Shown in pieces: positions 6,470 to 16,146 of a stretch of DNA of 64,000 bases. Every line of letters begins with the position of its first letter. The stretch's first letter is position 1. The stretch is taken from contig JAJFGU010000004.1 of assembly GCA_021775955.1 (NCBI GenBank), positions 1 through 64,000 on the forward strand, given 5' to 3'. Made by a program: the position numbers and the translations under genes. This stretch comes from Alphaproteobacteria bacterium. GTDB taxonomy: Bacteria > Pseudomonadota > Alphaproteobacteria > Micavibrionales > Micavibrionaceae. Below the pieces are notes generated by a model. That model worked only from the letters and a program-made list of their open reading frames with translations, had not been told where the DNA came from and ran no database searches.

Positions 6470-9088
6470 ATGATAGGGAAGAATAAAAAAGCGAAAGCTG
6501 TTGAATATGAGGGTAAGGCAGGCGCATCGTCGACCGCGTCATATTCCATGCCTGTCATCGTTTTGGCAAGCGGGCTTGTTCTTACCTTTGCAGCGTTTTT
6601 GATCCTCAGTGTTTTCATCCACGGTCTGGCAAAGGACGAAAATGTTCGCGAAACCCAAAATACCGTTGACGTTTTGCTGGATGGTATGGCGGATGCCAAA
6701 CATACGATACAGACGGCCTCCGTGATCTTATCTCTGTCCAAGGATTCCGGTCAGAGTTATGATCGCAGCTATCTCTCGCAAAAAGTTCGCGACGCCACCC
6801 CCAATTTGAATATGTTTGACCAGGTTCTCTGGCTCTATGAAACGCGGCCCGGCATTTGGCAGTTTACTAATATTGTCCTGCGTGGCGGTAACAACCCCGA
6901 TAACGGTATCTACAAAATTTCTCCGGACCAGCAATTTATTTCACACATCGTAAAATCTCAATTCTTTGCCAATGACACAATGCGCACGGTGACAGATTTT
7001 CAGGGCATGGATGAGGTCGTGGAAAGCGAGCGTCCAAAGATCATGGCCCGGCCGTTTGCGATCGTAAAACCGATCAAGAAGGGAGATTCCAAAGCTGGCA
7101 TCATTATCGGCGTTAGTCGCGTGCAGTCAGTTCTGGGGCCGTCCTGGGAGGAAAGGGGCCGCAAGCTCTCGCATATGAGCGTTGTCGATAATGATCACAA
7201 TCGCCGTATTTATCACATGAGCCTGGACGGAGGCGAAACCAAGGTGACGATGGATAACAGCTACGGATTTATGATTGGAGAATCCAGTTGGAGTATGGCC
7301 CTTAAGTTCCTCAAGGAGAAAGAGGCCGGCGTGGTTGAGCGCGTCCCGTGGCTGGTGATGTTCTTCGGTCTGGTTCTTACAATTGTCGGGACCCTCTATG
7401 TGCACAACAATCAAAAGCAATCAGGGGCCCTTACAGCGATGAATCGCAAACTGGAGCAGAAGAACTTTGAGTTGAAAACGGAGGTGGATGAGCGCGAAAG
7501 GCTGAACAAAGCCTTGCTTAAGGAGGAAAAAGAAAACACGGCCATCATTAATTCGGTCACAGATATTATTTTTGAAACCAACACGGAAGGGAAGATTCTC
7601 TTTCTCAATGCCACCTGGCGTAAGATTACAGGCTTCGATCCGGAACAATCCATGGGCCATGATTTATTTGCCATGCTGCACCCGCAGGACCAGGAAGTAC
7701 AAAAACAGGATTTCCAGTTACTGGTTCAGGGGCAGAAGCAGGCTTACCGGTCTTTTACACGGCTGCGGATGTCGGACGGAACGTTTCGCTCGGTCGAGCT
7801 GGCGATGTCGATGATACGCCAGGATGAGAACAAGAACTTACGCGTGGTTGGAACCTTTACCGATGTTGAAGAGCGCAGGCGGGCAGAGCGCGCTTTGGGT
7901 GAAGCGGAGAAAAAATATAGAACCATCGTGGAAAATGCGGCTGGTGGGATTTATCAGCTGACTCCGGAGGGAATTTATTTATCGGCCAACCCGGCTATGG
8001 CGCGGATTCTAGGCTATGAATCCCGCGAGGAAGTTGTACGGGTCAACGCCAATGACTCTGTTTACCTCGATCTGGGGGAAAGGGCAGAGTTTCGGGAGCG
8101 TCTGGAAGAAAGAGGCATTGTCACGAATTACGAGACCCAGGCTCGCAAAAAAGATGGCAACACAATATGGGTTAATGAAAATGTCAGGCTGGTCCGTGAT
8201 GATAATGGCAATGTGCTCTATTACGAGGGCAGTATTGAGGACATTACCCAGCGTAAAGAGGCTGAGCTGGCATTGCTTGAAGCCAAGCACCACTCGGACA
8301 TAGCCAACCGCGCCAAGTCCGAATTTCTGGCGAATATGAGCCATGAATTGCGGACACCGCTCAATGCTATTATTGGCTTTTCAGAGATTATCAAGAACGA
8401 GGTCTTTGGTCCTGTTGGCCAAAAAGCCTATTGGGAATATGCCAGGGATATTTATGAAAGCGGTAAGGGATTGCTGCAGATTATCAATGAAATTCTGGAT
8501 ATCGCCAAAATTGAATCTGGTGATCGCCAGCTTAATGATTCTCTGGTTGATATGGATCAGGTGATTGAAGCGGCGCTTGATCTTTTGAAATCCAAGGCGG
8601 ATTCCGGCGGGATTAAAATCACCAACAGCATCCAGGGGATGCCGCAAGTGGTGGGCGAAGAACTGGCGCTGAAACAGGTGGCGCTGAACCTGCTCTCCAA
8701 TGCAATTAAATTTACCCCGTCCGGCGGCAGCGTAGTTCTGGCCTCGGAAGTGGACCGGGAGGGCAAGTTACGAATTTCCTTTACCGATAGCGGGATCGGC
8801 CTGGATCAAGCTGAGATTGAAAAGGCCCTTTCACCCTTCGGCCAGCTTGATAATTCTCTCAGCCGTGAAGGTTCGGGAACCGGACTCGGGCTGACGCTGG
8901 TGAATTCGATGATGCAGCTGCATGATGGCCGGATTGAGATTTTCTCGGAAAAAAGCGTTGGTACCACAGTGACCATCGTCTTCCCGGCTGCGCGTGTTAG
9001 TAAGAAGAAAGAGAAAAAAGTGGTGCAGGAGCCGGTTGAGCCAAATGACATGGATGACATCGACACTGAAGGTGCAGATGTCTTTTAG
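6470..9088 (+). CDS. Membrane PAS-domain sensor histidine kinase, PleC/DivJ-like core
   Basis: From ATG 6470 the protein has 872 residues. It has an N-terminal transmembrane segment (about 26-55), a periplasmic sensor region, a second segment near 290-310, a short coiled coil, two PAS domains (about 355-470 and 480-600), then HisKA with the H-box FLANMSHELRTPLNAIIGF (His625) and a HATPase domain with N, DSGIGL and GTGLGL boxes. No receiver domain is attached. The HisKA segment FGPVGQKAYWEYARDIYESG resembles PleC/DivJ-type cell-cycle kinases, so DivK-like partners are a reasonable guess. A start at 6338 would translate the palindrome 6315-6413; ATG 6470, with AGGA before it, is preferred. Confidence 0.9.
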   Translation: MIGKNKKAKAVEYEGKAGASSTASYSMPVIVLASGLVLTFAAFLILSVFIHGLAKDENVRETQNTVDVLLDGMADAKHTIQTASVILSLSKDSGQSYDRSYLSQKVRDATPNLNMFDQVLWLYETRPGIWQFTNIVLRGGNNPDNGIYKISPDQQFISHIVKSQFFANDTMRTVTDFQGMDEVVESERPKIMARPFAIVKPIKKGDSKAGIIIGVSRVQSVLGPSWEERGRKLSHMSVVDNDHNRRIYHMSLDGGETKVTMDNSYGFMIGESSWSMALKFLKEKEAGVVERVPWLVMFFGLVLTIVGTLYVHNNQKQSGALTAMNRKLEQKNFELKTEVDERERLNKALLKEEKENTAIINSVTDIIFETNTEGKILFLNATWRKITGFDPEQSMGHDLFAMLHPQDQEVQKQDFQLLVQGQKQAYRSFTRLRMSDGTFRSVELAMSMIRQDENKNLRVVGTFTDVEERRRAERALGEAEKKYRTIVENAAGGIYQLTPEGIYLSANPAMARILGYESREEVVRVNANDSVYLDLGERAEFRERLEERGIVTNYETQARKKDGNTIWVNENVRLVRDDNGNVLYYEGSIEDITQRKEAELALLEAKHHSDIANRAKSEFLANMSHELRTPLNAIIGFSEIIKNEVFGPVGQKAYWEYARDIYESGKGLLQIINEILDIAKIESGDRQLNDSLVDMDQVIEAALDLLKSKADSGGIKITNSIQGMPQVVGEELALKQVALNLLSNAIKFTPSGGSVVLASEVDREGKLRISFTDSGIGLDQAEIEKALSPFGQLDNSLSREGSGTGLGLTLVNSMMQLHDGRIEIFSEKSVGTTVTIVFPAARVSKKKEKKVVQEPVEPNDMDDIDTEGADVF

Positions 9089-9111
9089 AGCATTGCCGGG
9101 GTGTATACACG

Positions 9112-9729
9112 CTATGTGCCCGAGGCAATAAGAGCCTCGCTTGCCTCTCTATCTATATCTAAAACGAAACGTACCGTATCAAAGGAAAAACCCGCACGAG
9201 CAAGGGTTCCTGTGAATTGTTCTGGGGTTTTCTTGTCGTTCAGGGCAAAGGGACCGATGCGTTTGCGCCGGCAAAATATAAGCGCGGCGCGGCGCTCTGC
9301 TTCTTGCGCGTCAATTGCGAAGTCACGGTCATGCACCGCCAATGCACTTAAGGTTGCTGCCGGGGCAACGCTTTTGGCCTGGAGTTTGGCGATAATGGCT
9401 CTTTGCGACAGCCCGCGGCGGCGTAGGGATGTGACCATACCGCGTATATAGGTGTCATCGTCCAGAAGGCCCGTCTGTTCAAATTTATCGGCGGTTTGAT
9501 CGACCAGAACAGCGCAGGCGTCAAAATCCTGGTCTTCGTGCGCCATGCAGGAGCGCCGCACCTTACGCAGCATCACTGCACGAAAATGCGCTTTGCTGGC
9601 GGCGTAGCGTTGCAGATAATACAGCCCGGCATTGTGGAGGTAACTCTCCGTTATTTTTTTCGGCTGTTTTTTGGCCTTGCTCTGCTCTGGGCGCTTGCTA
9701 TTGCTTTGTGAAGCTTTATGTATGGTCAT
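9112..9729 (-). CDS. recX: Regulatory protein RecX
   Basis: This roughly 205-residue protein has the RecX helical repeat pattern: YLHNAGLYYLQRYAASKAHFR, then DDTYIRGMVTSLRRRGLSQRAIIAKL, then a C-terminal repeat. RecX binds RecA filaments and limits recombinase activity. The frame extends to 9777, but the ATG at 9729 has an AGAGAG site and avoids overlap with the divergent permease gene. It is not next to recA here. It ends 23 bases from the kinase gene, convergently. Confidence 0.85.
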   Translation of the reverse strand: MTIHKASQSNSKRPEQSKAKKQPKKITESYLHNAGLYYLQRYAASKAHFRAVMLRKVRRSCMAHEDQDFDACAVLVDQTADKFEQTGLLDDDTYIRGMVTSLRRRGLSQRAIIAKLQAKSVAPAATLSALAVHDRDFAIDAQEAERRAALIFCRRKRIGPFALNDKKTPEQFTGTLARAGFSFDTVRFVLDIDREASEALIASGT

Positions 9730-9761
9730 GCAAATAACTCTCTTATCGGGCCCATCGCAGT

Positions 9762-10577
9762 ATGTCAGAGATATCACAGCCGCATCAACCCCTGACGCCG
9801 CGCCGTATCGGCCGCATCAACTATATCGGGCTTTACACCCTGATCCGGCGCGAAATCGGGCGGTTTCTTTCGGTCTATACTCAGACCGTTTTAGCGCCAG
9901 TGATTACCACCTTGCTGTTTTATACGGTGTTTGCTCTGGCTTTTGGCGGGATTGAGCGCAGCATTGGCGACGTGCCGTTTATGGCGTTTCTGGCGCCCGG
10001 CCTGATTATGATGACGATGGTGCAAAACGCCTTTGCCAACACCTCGTCTTCGGTGGTGATTGCCAAGGTTCAGGGCAACATTGTTGACACGCTGATGCCG
10101 CCTTTATCGCCCGCAGAGATTTATACCGGCTATGTCATCGGCGGCATAGTGCGCGGCTTTGCGGTGGGGCTTGCGTCCGTTTTGGTGCTGGCTCTTTTTG
10201 TGCCTTTGACGCTGCACTCTGTCGGCGTTGTTTTGGTGTTCGCTTTTTTGGGCAATATGATGCTGTCGGTTCTCGGGCTGGCCGCTGGAATATGGTCGGA
10301 AAAATTCGATCATATTTCCGCCGTTAGCAATTTCGTCATTACGCCGCTGACCTTTTTATCAGGCACGTTTTACAGCATCGAACAGCTGCCCGGTATGTGG
10401 CAGGCGCTGGCGACTTACAATCCGTTTTTCTATATGATTGACGGGTTTCGCGGCGGTTTTATAGGCCAGGCTGATAGTAACCTTGCTGCGGGGATCTTCA
10501 TTCTTATTGCAGCAAATATCGTGCTGTCAGGGCTGTGTCTGTGGATGATTAAGACGGGCTATAAGATCAAGAGTTAG
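9762..10577 (+). CDS. ABC-2 type transporter permease
   Basis: This 271-residue membrane protein has six hydrophobic segments and the typical ABC-2 features: an N-terminal cytoplasmic helix with LYTLIRREIGRFL, a TLLFYTVFALAFGG segment, and a late NPFFYMIDGFRGGFIG motif. Members of this DrrB/YadH group pair with a separate ATPase to export lipids, polysaccharides or drugs. No ATPase gene adjoins it; recX is divergent upstream and hslO follows 33 bases downstream. The ribosome-binding site is weak. The substrate cannot be told. Confidence 0.87.
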   Translation: MSEISQPHQPLTPRRIGRINYIGLYTLIRREIGRFLSVYTQTVLAPVITTLLFYTVFALAFGGIERSIGDVPFMAFLAPGLIMMTMVQNAFANTSSSVVIAKVQGNIVDTLMPPLSPAEIYTGYVIGGIVRGFAVGLASVLVLALFVPLTLHSVGVVLVFAFLGNMMLSVLGLAAGIWSEKFDHISAVSNFVITPLTFLSGTFYSIEQLPGMWQALATYNPFFYMIDGFRGGFIGQADSNLAAGIFILIAANIVLSGLCLWMIKTGYKIKS

Positions 10578-10610
10578 AATTGCGCCGCTTTTTTGTGTTA
10601 AAATATAAGA

Positions 10611-11612
10611 ATGAATAAAGAGGACAAAAAGGGCCTGAAAGAGCCTGACTTTAAAACGGCAGACGATAACGTAATCCAGACATTTCAGTTGGAAAGTTCG
10701 GCCTTGCGCGGGCGCGCGGTGCGGTTCGGTGATGTGCTGGACGATATTCTCGGCGCCCATAATTACCCGCGCCCTGTGGCGCATCTGGTGGCCGAAAATT
10801 TGACGCTGTGCGCGCTGTTGTCCTCAATGCTTAAATACGATGGTATCTTTACGCTGCAGGCGCAAGGCGACGGCCCTATCAAGATGATTGTTGCCGATAT
10901 CACCACGGACGGTCAGATTCGCGGCTGCGCCCATTTCGATGAGGAACGTCTGGAGCATAGCTGGAAGCAGCTCTCGGCATTGGAGCGCACCGAAACATCA
11001 CAAAACCATTTCGCACAATTATTGGGCAAGGGCTATATCGCTTTTACCGTCGATCAGGGCGGCGAGGCAGAGCGCTATCAGGGCATTGTCGAGCTCAAGG
11101 GTCATTCGATGGTCGATTGCGTGCAGCATTATTTCACCCAGTCCGAACAGATAGGCACCGGAATTAAAATGGCGGTCGGCAAACGCGGGGAGCGCTGGCG
11201 CGCCGGCGGGATTATGCTGCAGCATATGCCGGAGGAGGGAATCAATTCCGAGGCCGGGGCCGGCAACATCAATGAAGATGACTGGCGGCGTGCGATGATT
11301 TTACTCGATACCTGCAGCGAAGATGAGTTTTTAGACCCGGATCTGCATTCCAACATATTGCTACACCGATTGTTCCACGAAGAAGGTGTGCGGGTTTTTG
11401 AGCCGCACGACGTCGAAAAAAGCTGCCGCTGCAATCAGGACAAGGTCGAAAATGTTCTGGCGATGATGCCGAAGGAAGACCGCGACTATATGGCGGTGGA
11501 CGGCAAAATCACCATGCATTGCGAGTTCTGCAGCCGTGATTTCGTCTTTCAAGCCGCCGAGATTGAACGCTCCCTTAAGAAAAATCGAGAAAAGACCAAA
11601 GAGACGGTTTAA
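10611..11612 (+). CDS. hslO: Redox-regulated chaperone Hsp33
   Basis: This 333-residue protein matches Hsp33: an N-terminal substrate-binding fold and a C-terminal redox switch with the zinc cysteines C272-x-C274 (SCRCNQ) and C304-x2-C307 (HCEFCSRDF). When oxidised, zinc is released and the protein holds unfolding clients. The first roughly 25 residues are charged and poorly conserved. Its stop codon overlaps that of the convergent trkH by three bases. Confidence 0.93.
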   Translation: MNKEDKKGLKEPDFKTADDNVIQTFQLESSALRGRAVRFGDVLDDILGAHNYPRPVAHLVAENLTLCALLSSMLKYDGIFTLQAQGDGPIKMIVADITTDGQIRGCAHFDEERLEHSWKQLSALERTETSQNHFAQLLGKGYIAFTVDQGGEAERYQGIVELKGHSMVDCVQHYFTQSEQIGTGIKMAVGKRGERWRAGGIMLQHMPEEGINSEAGAGNINEDDWRRAMILLDTCSEDEFLDPDLHSNILLHRLFHEEGVRVFEPHDVEKSCRCNQDKVENVLAMMPKEDRDYMAVDGKITMHCEFCSRDFVFQAAEIERSLKKNREKTKETV

Positions 11613-13051
11613 TGCCGCCAGAAATGCGGGGAGAGCAGGACGAGCACTGTAAACAGCTCGAGCCGTCCCAGCAGCATCCCGGCGCTTAGTATCCATTTGG
11701 CGCTATCGGGCAAAGGCTGGAAGGTGCCGCTGGGCCCGATAATATCGCCCAGCCCCGGCCCGACATTGGAAATCGACGTCACCGCTCCCGACATCGCGGT
11801 AAGAAAATCTAGCCCAACATAAGACAGCGAAATAGCCAGCACGGAAAAGCACAAAGCATAGAGAAAGAAAAAGCTCATCACCGAGATGGGCACATCTTTG
11901 GGGATCGGCTTGCCGTTATAATGCGGAATAAACACGCCGTGGGGGTGCAGCAATTTTTTGACCTGGACGCTGGAAATTTCATACAAAACCTGGAAACGGA
12001 ATATTTTAATGCCGCAGGTCGTCGAGCCGGCGCAGCCGCCCACCACCATCAGGAAGAAGAAAATGCTGACCGCGAAGCCACCCCAGAGGTTGTAATCGCC
12101 ATTGCTGTAGCCGGTTCCGGTAATGATCGAAACAACATTGAATGAGGCGCGCCGCAAGGCTTCTAGAAAAGTGATGTGTTCGCGCAGCACAAGATAAGAT
12201 ACGGTAATGAAGATGGCACTGGCAACGATGCACAGGAACCAGCGTATTTGGGAATCGCGTAGGAAGGGCTTTAAGTTGCCGCGCACTGCTTTCAGATACA
12301 GCACGAAAGGCAGGCTGCCCAAGATCATGAAAACAATGGCCACGAGTTCCGTCCAGGCGCGGTCATGATTGGCAAAAGAGGTGTCAAAGGTCGAAAACCC
12401 GCCAGTGGCAATGGTGGTCATCGCATGGGCCAGTGCATCGAAGGTGCCAAGGCCGGTAAACATATAGGCCACGGCGCATAATATGGTCAGACCAAGATAA
12501 ATCAGGCCAATCGAGCTGGCGAGCTGCGCCGCGCGTGGTAGTGCTTTTTCATTTTCGGAAGATTCTGTGCGAAAAAGCTGCATCCCGCCGACTTTCAGGA
12601 ACGGCAAAACCGACAGAGCCATGACGATAATACCAATGCCACCCAGCCATTGCAGAATGGCGCGCCAGAGTAAAATGCCGCGCGGCGCGTCGTCAAGGCC
12701 GACTATGACCGTAGAGCCTGTGGTGGTAATGCCGGACATGGCTTCAAAAAATGCATCCGTATAGCTCATATTCAGTTCGGAAAAACGAAAAGGTAGCGCG
12801 GCAAAAGCGGCCATGGAAAGCCAACTGAGCACGGTTAGCAGGAAGGCCTGGCGCACCGATAGGCTAAATTTCTGACCGGCATTGCTGAGCACAAGCGAGC
12901 CGCCGAAAAAGGCCGTAACGATAATGCAGATAAAGAAAACATGCCAGTTCTCATCGCCGGTATACATATCGGCCAACATCGGTAGCACCATGCTGATAGA
13001 CATGATGGAAAGAAAAATACCAATAACGTAAAAGACGGGGCGTAAATCCAA
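11609..13051 (-). CDS. TrkH-family potassium uptake protein
   Basis: This 480-residue polytopic protein has the four pore-loop repeats of TrkH/KtrB channels, for example MSGITTTGSTVIVGLDD, MTTIATGGFSTFD, GTGYSNGDYNLWG and MSGAVTSISNVGPGLG, and the segment GGCAGSTTCGIKIFR. It moves K+ across the inner membrane with a TrkA/KtrA-type gating partner, which is not nearby. It is downstream of apaG on the same strand (146-base gap) and overlaps hslO at the 3' end. Confidence 0.93.
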   Translation of the reverse strand: MDLRPVFYVIGIFLSIMSISMVLPMLADMYTGDENWHVFFICIIVTAFFGGSLVLSNAGQKFSLSVRQAFLLTVLSWLSMAAFAALPFRFSELNMSYTDAFFEAMSGITTTGSTVIVGLDDAPRGILLWRAILQWLGGIGIIVMALSVLPFLKVGGMQLFRTESSENEKALPRAAQLASSIGLIYLGLTILCAVAYMFTGLGTFDALAHAMTTIATGGFSTFDTSFANHDRAWTELVAIVFMILGSLPFVLYLKAVRGNLKPFLRDSQIRWFLCIVASAIFITVSYLVLREHITFLEALRRASFNVVSIITGTGYSNGDYNLWGGFAVSIFFFLMVVGGCAGSTTCGIKIFRFQVLYEISSVQVKKLLHPHGVFIPHYNGKPIPKDVPISVMSFFFLYALCFSVLAISLSYVGLDFLTAMSGAVTSISNVGPGLGDIIGPSGTFQPLPDSAKWILSAGMLLGRLELFTVLVLLSPHFWRH

Positions 13052-13197
13052 GGGTGGAGCCTCTTTTTGTTCTAGTGAGATAGTACCATATGAGGTTTTC
13101 AGGGGGGATATAAAATAGCAATTTTACATAGGGCGTGAGCGCTTGCAGCAGCGTGCTTTATAAGTGTTTCTGTAGGAAAACGGACTCGTTTGTCTGA

Positions 13198-13590
13198 TTA
13201 GTGAACGATGACGTTCTGGTGGGGGCTGTCGAGGGAAAAGGCAGGAATGTCGACTGTGAAAACCTTGCCGTCCTCGTCGCGCATTGTGTATTGCCCCACC
13301 ATGATACCGCCGGGTGTGGTGAGGGGCGCACCGCTGGTATAGGCATAGGTCTGACCGGGCTCGACAACCGGCTGCTCTCCAATTACACCATCGCCTTGCA
13401 CTTCCTGGGTATTACCCTGGGAATCTGTGATCTGCCAGGAGCGCTGGCGCAGCTGTACGGTATCCCCGCCATTGTTTTTAATGACAATATGATAGGCCCA
13501 AAAGTAGCGATTGTTTTGCGGTGAAGATTCTTCTTCAAGATACACTGGCTTGACGCTGACGGTAATATTCTTGGTGGTTTGTCTGTACAC
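13198..13590 (-). CDS. apaG: ApaG family protein
   Basis: The protein has the ApaG beta-sandwich pattern: YLEEESSP, FWAYHIVIKN, RSWQITDSQG, VQGDGVIGEQPVVEPG, YTSGAPLTTPGGIMVGQY. The function is not settled; in enterobacteria it is linked to Co2+ resistance and Mg2+ efflux. The frame opens at TTG 13629, but GTG 13590 has a GGGAGA site seven bases upstream and gives 130 residues, close to the usual length. A terminator upstream (13679-13714) separates it from the OmpA-like gene. Confidence 0.88.
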   Translation of the reverse strand: MYRQTTKNITVSVKPVYLEEESSPQNNRYFWAYHIVIKNNGGDTVQLRQRSWQITDSQGNTQEVQGDGVIGEQPVVEPGQTYAYTSGAPLTTPGGIMVGQYTMRDEDGKVFTVDIPAFSLDSPHQNVIVH

Positions 13591-13678
13591 GCGTGATTCT
13601 CCCGGGCGGTTGTTGATAAGCGATTCCAAGCTTAATTATACTTTCGCCACAAATTTTTGTCAGCAAAATGCGGATAAA

Positions 13679-13714
13679 AAAACGGAGCACGTGGATATCT
13701 TCGTGCTCCGTTTT
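13679..13714. terminator. Bidirectional rho-independent terminator
   Basis: A perfect 12-base stem, AAAACGGAGCAC (13679-13690) with GTGCTCCGTTTT (13703-13714), has a 12-base loop and runs of A on one side and T on the other. On the minus strand it ends transcription of the OmpA-like lipoprotein gene 20 bases after its stop. Confidence 0.9.
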
Positions 13715-13733
13715 AAAAATTTATGATGTGTTC

Positions 13734-14639
13734 CTATTTAAAGGAAATATTCGCCCGTCTGTTGGCAGGCTCACGGATATCATCCGGTGTCGGAACCAGC
13801 AATTCATGCTCGCCGCGTCCATCGATAGAGATAATACCTTCGGCTACGCCACGGCTCACCAATGCTTCACGAACGACTGTCGCACGCTTGAAGGCAAGGC
13901 GGTCATTATACTGGGTTGGACCTGATGTATCAGCATGACCCACGACACTGATTTGCGACGGCGGATTCTTGCGAACCTCTTCTGCGACAGCGTCAAGAAC
14001 GTTCATGGCACTGGAGCCCAGCACAATCGAGTCCCAGTCAAAGAAGACAAGGTAAACAGCATCTTCGGGGGCCATTGGCTCTTCTGGTTCCATCGCGATT
14101 GGTTCAACAGGTGGCATGAACACTTCTGGTTCAGGGGCTGGTGCACGTTGAACCATGCTTTCCAATTGGTTCATGGCATCGAGGAAAGCAGTTTTACATT
14201 CGCTATTGTCTGTTTCCCAGTTTTCTTCCTGGAATTCGATCCAACAATCAAATTTTGCTTGCGCCCGTGCGGACAAAGCGGGAGCAACTTCCCTTGCGCC
14301 AAGATCATAGGCAACAACAAGGCGACCGCGCGCGGCGCTCAGTTCCTGAAGGTGCTTTTCATTTAGGTTCCAGTCACTCACCGGTTCCGGCATTACCATT
14401 TCACCGGAAGCAGCTGCCAACCCTTTGCGTGCAAAATGCAGCGCATCCGGGTAGTCCAGCATGCCCTTGAGCTCCTGGTTCGAGAATTCTCTATATTCGC
14501 CGGCAAGTGCCTGTGTGAACGGGCTGCCGACGGCTTCGGCGTTGTTCAGTGCCTGAACTTCGCTAAAACTTGTAAAAGCGTTACAGCCAGCCAATGTGAC
14601 CATACCGAGTGTTAAAATAAGGTTGCGCAGCGTTTTCAT
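13734..14639 (-). CDS. OmpA-family outer-membrane lipoprotein
   Basis: This 301-residue protein starts with a lipoprotein signal (LVxxLAGC type, VTLAGC, Cys19). A roughly 150-residue helical domain follows with cysteines near 130 and 147, then a Pro/Glu-rich linker (about residues 170-195) and a C-terminal OmpA domain. The peptidoglycan-binding signature is VVGHADTSGPTQYNDRLAFKRA. It probably anchors the outer membrane to the wall. An AGGGAG site precedes the ATG. It stands alone, with a terminator after it. The N-terminal domain is not a family I recognise. Confidence 0.88.
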   Translation of the reverse strand: MKTLRNLILTLGMVTLAGCNAFTSFSEVQALNNAEAVGSPFTQALAGEYREFSNQELKGMLDYPDALHFARKGLAAASGEMVMPEPVSDWNLNEKHLQELSAARGRLVVAYDLGAREVAPALSARAQAKFDCWIEFQEENWETDNSECKTAFLDAMNQLESMVQRAPAPEPEVFMPPVEPIAMEPEEPMAPEDAVYLVFFDWDSIVLGSSAMNVLDAVAEEVRKNPPSQISVVGHADTSGPTQYNDRLAFKRATVVREALVSRGVAEGIISIDGRGEHELLVPTPDDIREPANRRANISFK

Positions 14640-14869
14640 GTGGTGCTCCCTAAAAATACTTAAAAACCATGCTGTTAATTACATATCAGTTTTGCTTTCT
14701 ATAACGATATCAAGGGAATGTAAAGACAAGTTCATCATTTTTACTAAAAAAAATTCATCAAAACCACCGATACTTACGGAAACCCTTTATTTTCCAGCCC
14801 TTTTGGCCCCTTGAATAAAAAATAGTTTCAGCTTATGTCTTTGTCTTTTGAAGGAATATGGGGATTTCA

Positions 14870-15986
14870 ATGCGCGCTGAAACCGAAAAACTGGTTGATG
14901 ACATTCAGGCGGCTCTCAAGCTGCTGAGGAGGCATCTTTGACTGGAATAATGCGCTGAAAAGACTGGAAGAGTTAAATGCCCTCAGCGAGGACCCTGATC
15001 TGTGGTCCGATCCCGATAAAGCCCAGAGCCTGATGAAAGAGCGCACGCGTTTGGACCAGAAAATTCAATCTGTGCGCGAGATTGAGCAGAGTTTACAGGA
15101 TAATAGCGAGTTGATTGCACTTGGTGAGGCCGAAAACGACCAGGGTGTCGTGTCGGAAGCCGAAGCCATGCTTCAGGAGATGAAGGTCAAGGTAGAACGT
15201 CGGCAGCTCGAAAGCCTGCTTTCCGGTGAGGTTGACGGTAATGACGCCTATTTTCAGGTCAATGCCGGGGCCGGTGGCACCGAAGCGCAGGACTGGGCCA
15301 ATATGCTGCTTCGCATGTATACACGTTGGGCGGAACAACATGGCTATAAGGTCGGGGTTTTGGAGCGCAGTGACGGCGAAGAGGCAGGGGTGAAGTCGGC
15401 AACGCTGAAAATAGAGGGTGATGATGCCTATGGTTGGCTCAAGACCGAAACCGGAGTGCACCGGCTGGTGCGGATTTCACCTTTTGATTCCAATGCCCGC
15501 CGTCATACCAGTTTTGCTTCTGTATCCGTATCGCCGGTGATTGACGATTCCATAGAGATTGATATTGATGAAAAGGACTTACGAATCGATACGTATCGTA
15601 GCAGTGGTGCAGGCGGCCAGCACGTTAATACAACGGATAGTGCGGTGCGCATTACACATGTGCCGACAGGCATCGTAGTGGCCTGCCAGAATGAGCGTTC
15701 GCAGCATCAAAACCGTGATCAGGCCATGGCTCTTTTGAAGGCCAAAATGTATGAAGAGGAATTGCGCAGGCGAGAGGAAAAACAGGCCGAAGAACACGGC
15801 GAAAAGTCCGATATCGGCTGGGGCCATCAGATACGCTCTTACGTTCTACATCCTTACCAAATGATCAAGGATTTACGGACCAGTGTTGAAAACAGCAATA
15901 CACAAGCTGTGCTGGATGGGGATCTGGATGGGTTTTTGGAGGCATCTTTGGCGCATAAATTAGCCCCGGAGGAGGAAACCGGCTAA
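14870..15986 (+). CDS. prfB: Peptide chain release factor 2 with programmed +1 frameshift
   Basis: Translation starts at ATG 14870 and runs 23 codons to CTT (14936-14938), followed by in-frame TGA (14939-14941). Shifting +1 continues as GAC TGG AAT and gives a 371-residue RF2. It carries GGQ at about residues 248-250 (SSGAGGQHVN) and the SPF stop-recognition motif in RISPFDSNARR. RF2 reads UGA and UAA stops and releases the peptide. The shift site makes its own synthesis depend on RF2 level. The in-frame ORF alone appears as two pieces. Confidence 0.95.
14926..14942 (+). promoter_or_regulatory. prfB recoding site
   Basis: AGGAGG followed by CAT and the slippery CTT TGA C matches the known RF2 frameshift element: an internal Shine-Dalgarno-like hexamer, three spacer bases, then CUU UGA C. 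Low RF2 lets the ribosome pause at UGA and slip from CUU to UUU. Confidence 0.95.
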
Positions 15987-16146
15987 TCCGGGGAGTCTTT
16001 ACACAGACTTATCCACAATCCCCTGCTTTTATTCGGTTTTTCGGGAAATATACTTTTGTTTCGCCGACCTACATTGTACCGTCAAAGCGGCAGGACATGC
16101 GAATCGAAAGTTTTGTCGCAAACTTGAGTTTTGGAGATTTCTTCTT

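Noticed and set aside
16005-16020. DnaA-box-like TTATCCACA, also near 36437, 40949 and 55995
   Set aside because: Single, scattered copies with no AT-rich unwinding region or clustered boxes; not an origin.
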